A stretch of DNA of 64,000 nt from Pseudoxanthobacter soli DSM 19599 (lineage in GTDB: Bacteria; Pseudomonadota; Alphaproteobacteria; Rhizobiales; Segnochrobactraceae), in assembly GCA_945898215.1 (NCBI GenBank), contig CAMDHY010000005.1:19883-83882 (forward strand). The letters are read 5' to 3'. A program made the position numbers and the translations under genes. Positions 19,812 through 30,118 of the stretch are shown one piece after another. How positions within the stretch are numbered: position 1 is the first letter of the stretch; each line of letters opens with the position of its first letter. A model generated the notes under the pieces. It was given only the letters and a program-made list of their open reading frames with translations, ran no database searches and was not told the DNA's origin.

Positions 19812-20088
19812 TCAGGTGCTGGCGATGGGGCGGACGACGATCTCGCTGACGTCGCCGTCGTCGGGCTGCTCGAGGGCGTAGCGGACGGCGCGGGCGATCG
19901 CGTCCGCCTGGAGCGCGACGGCGCGGAAGGTCTTCATCGCCGCCGATCTCGGCCGCCAGCGCCTCGAGGCGGTCGGTGCGGCGGGCGCCGAGGGCGAGCC
20001 TGGCGCCGGCGCGGCCGAACTCGCGGGCGATCGCCGCGCCGATGCCGCTGGAGGCGCCGGTGACGAGGACGATCTTGTCGAGAGGCAT
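19812..20088 (-). pseudogene. short-chain dehydrogenase remnant with internal deletion
   Basis: The frame from 20088 starts as an intact SDR: D-K-I-V-L-V-T-G-A-S-S-G-I-G and about 48 residues of Rossmann fold to A-E-I-G-G near 19940. It then becomes Arg/Pro nonsense. In another frame, 19937-19812 encodes a coherent SDR C-terminus with R-A-V-A-L-Q-A-D-A-I-A-R-A-V and S-E-I-V-V-R-P, ending in TGA. About 150 central residues, including the Ser-Tyr-Lys active site, are missing, and the join is out of frame. The gene is therefore dead. It is divergent from the LysR gene at 20190. Confidence 0.8.
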
Positions 20089-20189
20089 GATGGCTCCTTC
20101 CTCGATTGGTGCTTGCCAAGAGGATGGGCCGGCCAGATTGTCGAGAGTAGCCGCCTATCGCTTGTCAGTCTGGATAGCTCAGTTAACCA

Positions 20190-21101
20190 ATGGCGCCAGA
20201 TCTCAACGCGTTCGCCGTCTTCGTCCTGGTCGCCGAGGAGCGCAGCTTCCGCGCGGCGGCGGACCGGTTGGGGGTAACGCGGTCAGCGGTGAGCCAGACG
20301 ATGCGGCGGCTCGAGGAGAGCCTCGGCATCGCGCTGGTGCAGCGCACGACGCGCAGCGTCAGCCTGACGGAGGCCGGCGAGCGGCTGCTGGCCGATATCG
20401 AACCGGCGGTCGCCGACATCCGCGCCGCGCTCGAAGGGATCGAGGGGCTGAAGGGGCGACCCCATGGCCGGCTGCGGCTGGCGGTGTCCTCGATCGCCGA
20501 GTGGTTCCTCTCGGGGCCTTTCCTGGCGGCCTTCGCCGAGGCCCATCCTGAGGTGGCGCTCGACATCACCGTCACCGACGAGGAGTTCGACATCGTCGCC
20601 GAGGGTTTCGACGCGGGCGTGCGGCTCGGCGAGGTGATCGAGCAGGACATGATCGCCGTGCCAGTGGCTGGCGAGGAGAGGCAACTCGCGGTCTGCGCGC
20701 CGTCCTACCGGGCGCGTTTCGGGGTGCCGTCACACCCGGCGGAGCTCGCCAGGCATGCCTGCATCGGCTGGCGGCCGACGCCGAGGGCGGCGCCCTATCG
20801 CTGGGAGTTCGCCGAGAACGGCCGGGACTTCAGCGTCGACGTCGCGCCGCGCTTCACCACCAACGACATGGCGCTGATGATCAAGCTCGCGACCGCCGGC
20901 GCCGGCATCACCTTCGGCATGGAGGAGAGCTTCCGCCCGGCGCTGGACCGCGCGGAGCTGGAGCCGATCCTCGAGGACTACCTGCCGACCTTTCCCGGCT
21001 TCTATCTCTACTATCCGAGCCGCAGGAACGTCGCGCCGAAGCTGCGGGCGCTCATCGACCATCTACGGCGTCACGGCGGAGTTCGATCGGAGGCGGGCTG
21101 A
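20190..21101 (+). CDS. LysR-type transcriptional regulator
   Basis: A 303-residue LysR regulator. The helix-turn-helix (about 5-63) reads R-S-F-R-A-A-A-D-R-L-G-V-T-R-S-A-V-S-Q with L-E-E-S-L-G-I-A-L-V-Q-R-T-T-R-S-V, and a substrate-binding effector domain follows. Regulators of this type often sit beside a divergent SDR gene, and here that partner (20088) is a deletion remnant. The surviving CMD-family and Atu4866 genes lie beyond it and may still be controlled. The last 39 bases overlap the end of the convergent ATPase gene. Confidence 0.92.
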   Translation: MAPDLNAFAVFVLVAEERSFRAAADRLGVTRSAVSQTMRRLEESLGIALVQRTTRSVSLTEAGERLLADIEPAVADIRAALEGIEGLKGRPHGRLRLAVSSIAEWFLSGPFLAAFAEAHPEVALDITVTDEEFDIVAEGFDAGVRLGEVIEQDMIAVPVAGEERQLAVCAPSYRARFGVPSHPAELARHACIGWRPTPRAAPYRWEFAENGRDFSVDVAPRFTTNDMALMIKLATAGAGITFGMEESFRPALDRAELEPILEDYLPTFPGFYLYYPSRRNVAPKLRALIDHLRRHGGVRSEAG

Positions 21102-23846
21102 CCGGCGCTCCGCCACCCAGTGCGTTATTCCCTTCTCGACCTCGACGATCACCAGCAGCGCGACGCCGATGCCGACGATGGCGACGCCGTCCAGGAGCGA
21201 CAGCGGGCGGCTGCCGAACACCATCTGCAGCGGCGGCAGATAGGTGAAGGCGAACTGGGCCACGATGACCGTGCCGACGCCGATCAGCACCGCCCGCGTT
21301 CCGAGCACGCCGGTCCAGGTGAGCGATGTGCCGTGCACGTAGCGGACACTGAAGAGATAGAAGATCTCCATCACGACGATCACGTTAACCGCCATCGTGC
21401 GGGCCGTCTCCAGCGGCAGCTCGCGCGACAAAGCCCAGACAAAGATGCCGAAGGTGCCGACGACCATCAGGGCGGAGACGAAGAGGATCCGCCACAGCAG
21501 CCGGCCCGAGAGGATCGCGGTCCCGGAGGGACGGGCGGGACGGCGCATCGCCCCCGGCTCGGTCGGCTCGAAGGCGAGCGTCAGCCCGAGCGCCACGGCG
21601 GTGATCATGTTGATCCAGAGGATCTGCACAGGCGTCACCGGCAGGGTCAGGCCGAACAGGATGGCGAGGATGATGGTGAAGGCCTCGCCGCCGTTGGTCG
21701 GCAGCGTCCAGGCGATCACCTTGGTGAGGTTGTCGTAGACCGTGCGCCCCTCGCGGACGGCGGCGACGATCGAGGCGAAGTTGTCGTCGGCGAGCACCAT
21801 CTCGCTCGCCTCCTTGGCGGCCTCCGTGCCCTTGCCACCCATGGCGACGCCGACGTCGGCACGCTTCAGGGCAGGGGCGTCGTTGACGCCGTCCCCCGTC
21901 ATGGCGATCACGGAGCCGTCGCGCTGCAGCGACTCCACCAGCCGCAGCTTGTGCTCTGGGCTGGTGCGGGCGAACACAACCGCCTCCTGGGCGAGGCGGT
22001 GGAAGCCGTCGCCGTCGGCGGCGTCGAGGTCATGACCGGTCACCGCCTTCGGATCCTCGGCGAGGCCGAGCCTGATGGCGATGGCGCGGGCGGTGGCGGC
22101 ATGGTCGCCGGTGATCATCTTCACCCGGATGCCGGCCGCCTTGCATTCGGCGATGGCGGCGATCGCTTCCGGGCGCGGCGGATCGATCAGTCCGACGAGG
22201 CCGAGCAGCGTCAGGCCACCGTCCACGTCCGCTGTCTGGAGGACGCGGGCATCCGGGGAAAGGCTGCGGCGGGCGACGGCGATGACCCGCTGCCCGTCTT
22301 TCGCCAGCGCCTCGACCCGGTGGTGCCAGGCGGAGGCCTCGATGGGCCGTTCGCCGTCGAGCGTAGCCACCGACTCGCACATGGCGAGCACCCGCTCCGG
22401 CGCGCCCTTGACGTAGGCGACCGGCGCCCGCCCGTCGCGGGCGTGCAGCGTCGCCATGTAGCGATGGCGGGAATCGAAGGGGATCTCGTCGAGCCGGACG
22501 AAACCCTCCCGTGCGGCCACGGCGTCATGGCCGGCCTTCATCGCCAGCGACACCAGCGCGCCTTCCATCGGGTCGCCGTCGACGATCCACGGCCCACCGC
22601 TTGCGCCGCCGCCGTCGCGCAGGTGCGCGTCGTTGCAGAGGAGGCTCGCCAGCGTCAGCTCCTCCAGCACAGGGTCGGCGGCCGGGTCGATGCGCTCGCC
22701 GGCGGCGTGGAAGGTGCCGTGGGGCGCATAGCCGGTGCCGTCCACCTCGATGGCGCGGTCGGCGGTGACGACCCGGCCGACCATCATCTCGTTGCGGGTA
22801 AGGGTGCCGGTCTTGTCCGAGCAGATCACCGAGACCGAGCCCAGCGTCTCCACCGCCGGCAGCCGGCGAATGATGGCGTTGCGACGGGCCATGCGCCGCA
22901 CACCGACGGCGAGCGCGATGGTCATGACGGCCGGAAGCCCTTCCGGGATCGCCGCGACGGCGAGACCCACCACGACCATGAAGCCGTCGTCGAGACTGTA
23001 GGCCTGCACAAGCACGGCGTAGGCGAGCATGAGGACCGACACGGCGAGCACCGCAACCGTGATCTGGCGTGCGAACTGGTCCATCTGCCGGACCAGTGGG
23101 GTGGCGAGCTGCTCCACTGCGCCGATCAGGGTGCTGATCCGCCCGAGCTCGGTCGCAGCGCCCGTCGACACGACCACGCCGGTCGCCTGGCCGGCGGTGA
23201 CGAAGGTGCCGGAGAAGGCCATCGACAGGCGGTCACCGAGTGCGGCGCCGGCGGCGACGGCCACCGTCCCCTTGTCGACTGGTACCGATTCGCCCGTGAG
23301 GATCGCCTCGTCGATCCTGAAGTTGCGGGCGCGGACGAGGCGCAGGTCCGCCGGCACCCGGTCGCCCGCCTCCAGCAGCACGATGTCGCCGGGCACCACC
23401 GCATCGGCGCCGATCGTCAGGCGCCGCCCGTCGCGGACGACGGAGGCGTGCGGGTCGATCATGCCGCGGATCGCCTCCAGCGCCCGCTCGGCGCGGCCCT
23501 CTTGGACGAAGCCGATGATGGCGTTGAGGACGACGACCGCCAGGACCACGAGGGCGTCGGTCGGATGGCCGATCGCGGCGGCGAGCGCGCCGGCAGCGAG
23601 CAGGACGTAGATCAGCAGGTTGTGGAACTGCAGCAGGAAGCGGACGAGGTTGGAGCGACGCGGGCCCTGCGGCAGGAGGTTGCGGCCGTGCTGCTCGAGC
23701 CGGCGGGAGGCCTCGGCGCCCGGCAGGCCTTCGACCCGGGTGCGCAGGGCTTCCAGCGCCTCTGGCGGCGCCATCGCGTGCCACAGCGAGCTTTCGGCCT
23801 CGGGCCAGCCGCTCTTCGGCACTGCCGCGGAGGTGGCATGGCGCAT
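21063..23846 (-). CDS. P2-type cation-transporting ATPase
   Basis: An inner-membrane P-type ATPase of the Ca2+/monovalent-cation (P2) group, 927 residues. An N-terminal cation-ATPase domain (L-E-Q-H-G-R-N-L-L) precedes the TM helices. The actuator has T-G-E-S (184-187), the helix-4 ion site reads I-P-E-G-L-P (301-306), the phosphorylated Asp344 is in D-K-T-G-T-L-T, and T-G-D-G-V-N-D-A-P closes the P domain. A six-helix C-terminal block contains W-I-N-M. Ca2+, Mg2+ and Na+ are all possible. The ATG at 23846 follows AGGGAGA; longer upstream frames lack support. It probably depends on the FixK/FNR box at 23941. Confidence 0.93.
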   Translation of the reverse strand: MRHATSAAVPKSGWPEAESSLWHAMAPPEALEALRTRVEGLPGAEASRRLEQHGRNLLPQGPRRSNLVRFLLQFHNLLIYVLLAAGALAAAIGHPTDALVVLAVVVLNAIIGFVQEGRAERALEAIRGMIDPHASVVRDGRRLTIGADAVVPGDIVLLEAGDRVPADLRLVRARNFRIDEAILTGESVPVDKGTVAVAAGAALGDRLSMAFSGTFVTAGQATGVVVSTGAATELGRISTLIGAVEQLATPLVRQMDQFARQITVAVLAVSVLMLAYAVLVQAYSLDDGFMVVVGLAVAAIPEGLPAVMTIALAVGVRRMARRNAIIRRLPAVETLGSVSVICSDKTGTLTRNEMMVGRVVTADRAIEVDGTGYAPHGTFHAAGERIDPAADPVLEELTLASLLCNDAHLRDGGGASGGPWIVDGDPMEGALVSLAMKAGHDAVAAREGFVRLDEIPFDSRHRYMATLHARDGRAPVAYVKGAPERVLAMCESVATLDGERPIEASAWHHRVEALAKDGQRVIAVARRSLSPDARVLQTADVDGGLTLLGLVGLIDPPRPEAIAAIAECKAAGIRVKMITGDHAATARAIAIRLGLAEDPKAVTGHDLDAADGDGFHRLAQEAVVFARTSPEHKLRLVESLQRDGSVIAMTGDGVNDAPALKRADVGVAMGGKGTEAAKEASEMVLADDNFASIVAAVREGRTVYDNLTKVIAWTLPTNGGEAFTIILAILFGLTLPVTPVQILWINMITAVALGLTLAFEPTEPGAMRRPARPSGTAILSGRLLWRILFVSALMVVGTFGIFVWALSRELPLETARTMAVNVIVVMEIFYLFSVRYVHGTSLTWTGVLGTRAVLIGVGTVIVAQFAFTYLPPLQMVFGSRPLSLLDGVAIVGIGVALLVIVEVEKGITHWVAERRSARLRSNSAVTP

Positions 23847-23940
23847 GGCGTCGTGTCTCCCTGCGATTGATCTCGGCAGGCCGCCGGCGAGCGGCGCCTG
23901 CACCGGCGCGGAAGCTAACGTGATGGCCGCCGACGATGAA

Positions 23941-23954
23941 TTGATCGGCATCAA
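23941..23954. promoter_or_regulatory. FixK/FNR-type operator
   Basis: TTGATCGGCATCAA is a perfect match to the CRP/FNR-family anaerobox TTGAT-N4-ATCAA. Its centre lies about 101 bases upstream of the P-type ATPase start codon and about 330 bases upstream of the dehydratase gene on the other strand. The surrounding 433-base gap (23847-24279) holds no convincing gene. The ATPase is the likely target, implying induction under low oxygen. Confidence 0.7.
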
Positions 23955-24279
23955 CGCCGACTGATCGCGCCGCGAAAGTGGCGATCGACGAGTATCGGCG
24001 TCCTCTGGCCCAACCTTATCAGTATCCGCACGAGGATGTCGGTCCATAGCAACGGAAGGTCAGCGTTTTTCGGATGTGGGACCGGGTCCACGGGGCTATG
24101 GCCGGCGCGTGTTCCAGCCTCGACGAAACAGGCGTTGACGATGTTCTGTCGGTTCCGGCGGTTTTTCGCGTCGGCGTCGCAGGCCGCCGACGGAGGCGGT
24201 GCCATCGCCTCGGGCACCGCCTGTCGATTGCGGGACGTCCGCAACGCGCCTAGAGGATTCGCCTCCAGGGGGAACGCCG

Positions 24280-26022
<1,743 letters not shown>

Positions 26023-26062
26023 CGGGGAGGGGCCGGTCGGACCGGCCGGCCCCGCGTGCCAT

Positions 26063-26509
26063 TCAGTCCGTGCGCAGGCCCTGGAAGGCGAAGAAGGTCC
26101 CGCGCTTTTCCCCGTCGGCGAGTACCAGGCGGCCGAGCAGGCGATCGACGCGGGTCGGGCGCGCTTCGCCGGCGAAGAGGCCGTCGACATTGAACAGCGT
26201 CTTGACGCCGCTGCCGGGCGGATCTTCGATCGACAGGCTGCCGCTGGCGCGGCAACTCCCTTCCTGCGGGAACAGCGGGCCTTCGATGCTGATCTGCGGC
26301 GCGGTCAGCGAGTCCGCCTGGCACGACTGGCGGTCGATCCAGCCCTTGGCAATGCGGACCTCGCAGTAGATCGGTGCCTTCGCCGCACTGATGACGAGGA
26401 GCCACTGGCCGTCGGCGGCGCGGGGGTCGCACGCCTGTGCCGCCTCGGCCGGCGCGGTCGGGAGCGCCAGGGCGAACATCAGGGCCGGGACAGCCGCTCC
26501 GATCCGCAC
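26063..26509 (-). CDS. secreted cysteine-containing protein of unknown function
   Basis: A protein of about 148 residues with an N-terminal signal peptide (hydrophobic core with F-A-L-A-L-P, cleavage near A-E-A-A). The mature part contains four cysteines at spacings compatible with two disulfides and is predicted to be beta-rich. I recognise no family; the overall size and pattern recall small periplasmic proteins such as the IalB-like group, but I see no diagnostic motif. The GTG at 26509 is preferred because AGGGGAGG precedes it; another GTG lies at 26533. It converges on the dehydratase gene. Confidence 0.65.
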   Translation of the reverse strand: MRIGAAVPALMFALALPTAPAEAAQACDPRAADGQWLLVISAAKAPIYCEVRIAKGWIDRQSCQADSLTAPQISIEGPLFPQEGSCRASGSLSIEDPPGSGVKTLFNVDGLFAGEARPTRVDRLLGRLVLADGEKRGTFFAFQGLRTD

Positions 26510-26632
26510 CGACTCAAGCCTCCCCTCGCACACGCGTCACCGTCGGATACGTGGTCCCCGCACCGCGCGCAACCTCCGGCGGTTGCCGTTCGCCCGACGA
26601 GGTAAACCGGGTCGACCGATGGACCCAGACCA

Positions 26633-27067
26633 TCACCGCGTGATGACGATGCGGGTGTTGCGGGGCCCGTAGGACGACACGAGCTGGAACAGCGTCGCGG
26701 CGTTGCCCGGGGCGAGCCGCACGCAGCCGTGCGAGGCGGGGCGGCCGAGGGCCTTGACGGCGGTCGTGCCGTGGATCGCGTAGCCGCCGCGGAAGAAGAT
26801 CGAGTACGGCATCGGCGCATTGTCGTACTTGCGCGAGTACCAGCGGCGGTGAAGCCGTGTCGGGCGATAGCTGCCCGTGGGGGTGACGTAGCCGCGCCGC
26901 GCGGTCGACACCGGCCAGGAATAGGCGGGCTTGCCGGCGATCGACACGTACATCCGCTGTTCCGACAGGTCGACGCGGGCGACGACGTTCCCCGCCGCGG
27001 CGGGTGTGGCGGCGACGAGCAATCCGATCGCCAGCATCAGCATCGTCGAGGCGGCCACTCTGAGCAT
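26633..27067 (-). CDS. L,D-transpeptidase (YkuD domain)
   Basis: A periplasmic peptidoglycan-modifying enzyme that forms or exchanges L,D-crosslinks or anchors proteins (144 residues). A signal peptide (about 1-25, A-A-A-G) is followed by a minimal YkuD catalytic domain. The active-site block starts with His99 (A-I-H-G-T) and ends with S-H-G-C-V-R-L, giving His113 and nucleophile Cys115. W-P-V-S-T-A-R-R-G-Y-V-T-P-T-G is the usual substrate-side strand. No LysM or other wall-binding domain is present. Confidence 0.93.
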   Translation of the reverse strand: MLRVAASTMLMLAIGLLVAATPAAAGNVVARVDLSEQRMYVSIAGKPAYSWPVSTARRGYVTPTGSYRPTRLHRRWYSRKYDNAPMPYSIFFRGGYAIHGTTAVKALGRPASHGCVRLAPGNAATLFQLVSSYGPRNTRIVITR

Positions 27068-27170
27068 CGCTCCCCCTCCCGCGTTCCCCCTTTGAGGTTC
27101 CCGGTCAGCAGCTTAGTCGGCGCGCCAGCCCGTCGCCATTGTCGCGAAGACCGCGGAGGGCACCAAACCC

Positions 27171-27184
27171 TTGCGAGCGGTCAA
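27171..27184. promoter_or_regulatory. possible NnrR/DNR-type site upstream of nnrU
   Basis: TTGCGAGCGGTCAA has the TTG-N8-CAA frame of CRP/FNR-family operators. Its left half (TTGCG) matches NnrR-type sites, while the right half is imperfect. It lies 126 bases before the NnrU-family gene, a family often linked to nitric-oxide-responsive regulons. The match is weak. Confidence 0.25.
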
Positions 27185-27309
27185 CAATCGGTGATGGGTC
27201 AGCTGTCAGGACGAGGGCACGGCCGCCGGCGCGACCGTTGGACGCCTCGTCGCCGGCGGCGGAACGGGTAAGGTGCGCCGCGTCGCACTCGCGATCGGGA
27301 GATGTCTGC

Positions 27310-27882
27310 ATGCTCGTCCTCGTGCTCGGGCTCGTCATCTTTCTCGGCAGCCACCTGCTGCCGACGGCGCCGGCGCTGCACGACCGTCTGGTCGCGCGTT
27401 TCGGCCTCAATACCTACAAGCTGCTCTATTCGGCCGTCTCCCTCGTCGGTCTGGTCCTGGTGATCTGGGGCTATGGGCTCGCGCGCGCCGAGGGGCCGGC
27501 GATCCTCTACGATCCGCCGACGTGGCTGCGCCACCTGACGCTGCTGCTGATGGCGCCCGTCTTCGTGCTGGCGTTCGCCGCCTACCTGCCCGGTCGCATC
27601 AGCGCCGCGGTCCGTCACCCCCTTATCACGGCGGTGAAGCTGTGGGCGTTCGCGCACCTGCTCGCGAACGGCGATGCCGCGTCGGTGCTGCTGTTCGCGA
27701 GCTTCCTCGCCTGGGGCGTGATCGACCGCATTTCCCTCAAGCGGCGGGAGGCGGCGGCGCGCGTGGCGGTGCCGCGAGGGCCCATCCGCAACGATTTCAT
27801 CGCGCTCGGCGCCGGGCTCCTTGTTTATGCCGCCTTCGTGACGAAGCTTCACGCTTGGCTGATCGGGGTGCCGGTCGTCTGA
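27310..27882 (+). CDS. nnrU: NnrU family membrane protein
   Basis: A 190-residue inner-membrane protein with about five hydrophobic segments. The N-terminal G-L-V-I-F-L-G-S-H-L-L-P, the Y-K-x-L-Y-S-x-V-S-L-x-G motif, and H-P-L-I-T-A-V-K-L-W-A-F-A-H-L-L-A-N-G-D split across residues 99-120 are the NnrU family pattern; the invariant His residues suggest haem or metal binding. NnrU was named in denitrifiers, where its loss impairs nitrite/NO metabolism, but its biochemistry is unclear. The ATG at 27310 follows CGGGAGATG. No denitrification genes are in this window. Confidence 0.9.
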   Translation: MLVLVLGLVIFLGSHLLPTAPALHDRLVARFGLNTYKLLYSAVSLVGLVLVIWGYGLARAEGPAILYDPPTWLRHLTLLLMAPVFVLAFAAYLPGRISAAVRHPLITAVKLWAFAHLLANGDAASVLLFASFLAWGVIDRISLKRREAAARVAVPRGPIRNDFIALGAGLLVYAAFVTKLHAWLIGVPVV

Positions 27883-28033
27883 GTCGGGCGCCGGCCGTTG
27901 CCGTTCCGCTTGGCTCGGTGACACGAACCCTGTAAGCCCACGACACTTCGCGCCGTGCTGCGCCGTCCCTCCGCCGGACGACGGAGAGACCGGCGTTCGT
28001 CGTGAACGGTCAGCTTCGTCGAGACGGGGTCGA

Positions 28034-28717
28034 ATGTCGGATATCTTCCACGAGGCCGAGCGCGACTTTAAGCGCGAGCAGATGAAGAAGCTCTGGGAGC
28101 GCTTCGGCATCGTCGTGATCGCGATCGCGGTGCTGATCGTCGCCGGAACGGCGGGCTGGCGTGGCTATCTCCACTGGCAGCAGTCGCAGGCGAACGAGTC
28201 TGGCGACCTGTTCTTCTCGGCCCTCGAGCTCGCCCAGCAGGAAGACCATTCCGGCGCCGCGACCGCGCTGGCGAGCCTCGCCGAGAGCGGTCCTGCGGGC
28301 TACAAGCTGCTCGCCCGCTTCCGGGCGGCGAGCGAATACGCCCAGGCCGGTGACCGCGCGGCCGGCGTCGCCGCCTTCGACGCGATCGCCGCCGACGGGG
28401 CCGTGCCGACGCTCTACCGCAACCTCGCCCGTGTGCGGGCGGGCTATCTCGCCCTCGACGACGGCAACCGCGCCGCCGTCGACGAGCGGGTGGCGGCGCT
28501 CGCGGTGGGCGAGGGGCCATGGCGCCAGGCGGCGCGCGAGGTCGCGGGTCTCGCGGCCTATTCGGCCGGCGATCTCGCTGCGGCCGAAACCTATTTCCGA
28601 CAGATCGCGGACGACCGGGCAGCGACGGGCGAGTTCCAGAATCGCGCCCAGTTGATGCTGTCGCTGATCCAGAGCGCGAAACCGCCGGCCGCCGCAAGCG
28701 GTGGAGATCCCTCTTGA
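28034..28717 (+). CDS. YfgM-like TPR membrane protein
   Basis: A 227-residue single-pass inner-membrane protein. A short charged cytoplasmic N-terminus (F-H-E-A-E-R-D-F-K-R-E-Q) precedes one TM helix (about 24-43), and the rest is a periplasmic helical TPR_21-type region. The layout matches YfgM, an ancillary factor of the SecYEG/PpiD translocon. As in E. coli (yfgM-bamB-der), it is followed by bamB and der here. The stop overlaps the TTG start of bamB, so translation is probably coupled. Confidence 0.85.
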   Translation: MSDIFHEAERDFKREQMKKLWERFGIVVIAIAVLIVAGTAGWRGYLHWQQSQANESGDLFFSALELAQQEDHSGAATALASLAESGPAGYKLLARFRAASEYAQAGDRAAGVAAFDAIAADGAVPTLYRNLARVRAGYLALDDGNRAAVDERVAALAVGEGPWRQAAREVAGLAAYSAGDLAAAETYFRQIADDRAATGEFQNRAQLMLSLIQSAKPPAAASGGDPS

Positions 28718-30102
28718 GTGCGTTCCCGTTCGCCGGTGCTCTGGCGCGTATCGCCGCCGTCGCGCTCTGCGCCGGCCTCGTCACCGGCTGCGAGACGGTG
28801 TCCGATGCCGTCTATTCGATCAATCCCTTCGCCGAGAAGGACAAGATCCTTCCCGGAACGCGCACCGCCGTCTTCAACGACGAGGGCTCTGCCGCGCTGG
28901 TGCAGCCGGAGGGTGGGGCGCGCGCGGCCTCAATCGGACCGGCCCAGGCCTATGCGGACTGGTCGCAGCCCGGTGGCAACGCCGCCAACGACCCCGGCAA
29001 CATCGCCTATGACGGCAGCGCGGCGCGGGTCTGGAGCACCTCCATCGGGGGTGGCGGCGGCGGCTCGAGCTTCGGCGGCCTCGGCGGGGGCAAATCGCTG
29101 CGCATCTCGGCCCGCCCGGTGGCGGCCGGCGGTCGCCTCTATGTCTATTCCCCCGGTGCCGTCGTCACCTCGCTGTCGCTCACCGGTGGCGGCCGCGGCT
29201 GGTCGGTGACGCTCCGGCCGGAGGGCGAGCGCGACATCGCCAACGGTGGCGGCGTCTCCTACGACCAGGGCCGCGTCTATGTCGGCACCGCCTATGGCGC
29301 GCTGACGGCGCTCGACGCCGGCTCGGGCTCGCAGGTCTGGACGAAGGAGCTCGAGGCGCCCGCCCGCGGCGCGCCGACCGCCGCCAACGGCAAGGTCTTC
29401 GTCGTCACCCAGACCAACGTGGTGTTCGCGATCAATCAGGCCGACGGCGCCGAGCTTTGGTCCTATCGCGGCATCCCCGAGACCGCCGGCCTCGTCGCCA
29501 ACGCCTCGCCCGCCGTGGTCGGCGACACCGTCGTCGTCCCCTACACCTCGGGCGAGGTCATCGCCTTCAACGCCACCACCGGCGAGCCGAAGTGGTCGGA
29601 CGCCGTGACGCGGGCGACGCGCACCATGGCGCTCTCCTCGATCAACGATCTGTCGGCGAGCCCGGTGGTGAGCGGCGGTGTCGTCTTCGCCTCCGGTGTC
29701 GCCGGGCGCACCATCGCCATCGACCTATCAACCGGCGCCCGCAAGTGGGAGCAGGACGTCGGATCCGCCCACACGCCGATCGTGTCCGGCAACGCGCTGT
29801 TCCTCGTCGATCTCGACGACCGCGTCGTCGCGCTCGACCGAAACAGCGGCGCGCCGCTGTGGACGACGCAGCTACCGATCGTGAAGTCGCGCAAGGAGCG
29901 GACGAACTGGGCTGGTCCGGTGCTGGCCGGCGGTTCATTGTGGTTCGTCTCCAGCGATTCGAAGCTCGCCTCCGTCGACGCGTCGTCCGGCCAGATCACC
30001 AGCACGCGCGCGATCGGCGAGCCATCCTACATTTCGCCGATCGCGGCCTCCGGGCTGATGATCACCGTGTCGGAGAATGGCACGATCTCCGCGTATCGCT
30101 GA
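28714..30102 (+). CDS. bamB: outer membrane assembly lipoprotein BamB
   Basis: A periplasmic lipoprotein of the BAM complex that helps insert beta-barrel proteins (462 residues). The signal sequence ends in the lipobox L-V-T-G-C with lipidated Cys26. The remainder is a PQQ-type eight-bladed beta-propeller with repeated W-type blades (W-S-T, W-S-V-T-L, V-W-T-K-E, L-W-S-Y, K-W-S-D, K-W-E-Q, L-W-T-T). A Gly-rich loop at about 113-127 is unusual. The likely start is TTG at 28714, overlapping the previous stop, with GGAGAT before it. No ATG or GTG gives a better signal peptide. Confidence 0.92.
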   Translation: MSAFPFAGALARIAAVALCAGLVTGCETVSDAVYSINPFAEKDKILPGTRTAVFNDEGSAALVQPEGGARAASIGPAQAYADWSQPGGNAANDPGNIAYDGSAARVWSTSIGGGGGGSSFGGLGGGKSLRISARPVAAGGRLYVYSPGAVVTSLSLTGGGRGWSVTLRPEGERDIANGGGVSYDQGRVYVGTAYGALTALDAGSGSQVWTKELEAPARGAPTAANGKVFVVTQTNVVFAINQADGAELWSYRGIPETAGLVANASPAVVGDTVVVPYTSGEVIAFNATTGEPKWSDAVTRATRTMALSSINDLSASPVVSGGVVFASGVAGRTIAIDLSTGARKWEQDVGSAHTPIVSGNALFLVDLDDRVVALDRNSGAPLWTTQLPIVKSRKERTNWAGPVLAGGSLWFVSSDSKLASVDASSGQITSTRAIGEPSYISPIAASGLMITVSENGTISAYR

Positions 30103-30118
30103 CGCGGGGGAAACGCGA

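Noticed and set aside
19312..20088. A single 258-residue protein joining an SDR N-terminus to a CMD-family domain
   Set aside because: The middle is Arg/Pro nonsense. The CMD gene has its own ribosome binding site and signal peptide at 19800, and the SDR C-terminus is found in another frame, so this is a pseudogene followed by a separate gene.
21120..23870. A 916-residue plus-strand frame
   Set aside because: It is antisense to the P-type ATPase, is rich in Asp/Gly/Arg/His and has no recognisable motif; a codon-bias shadow.
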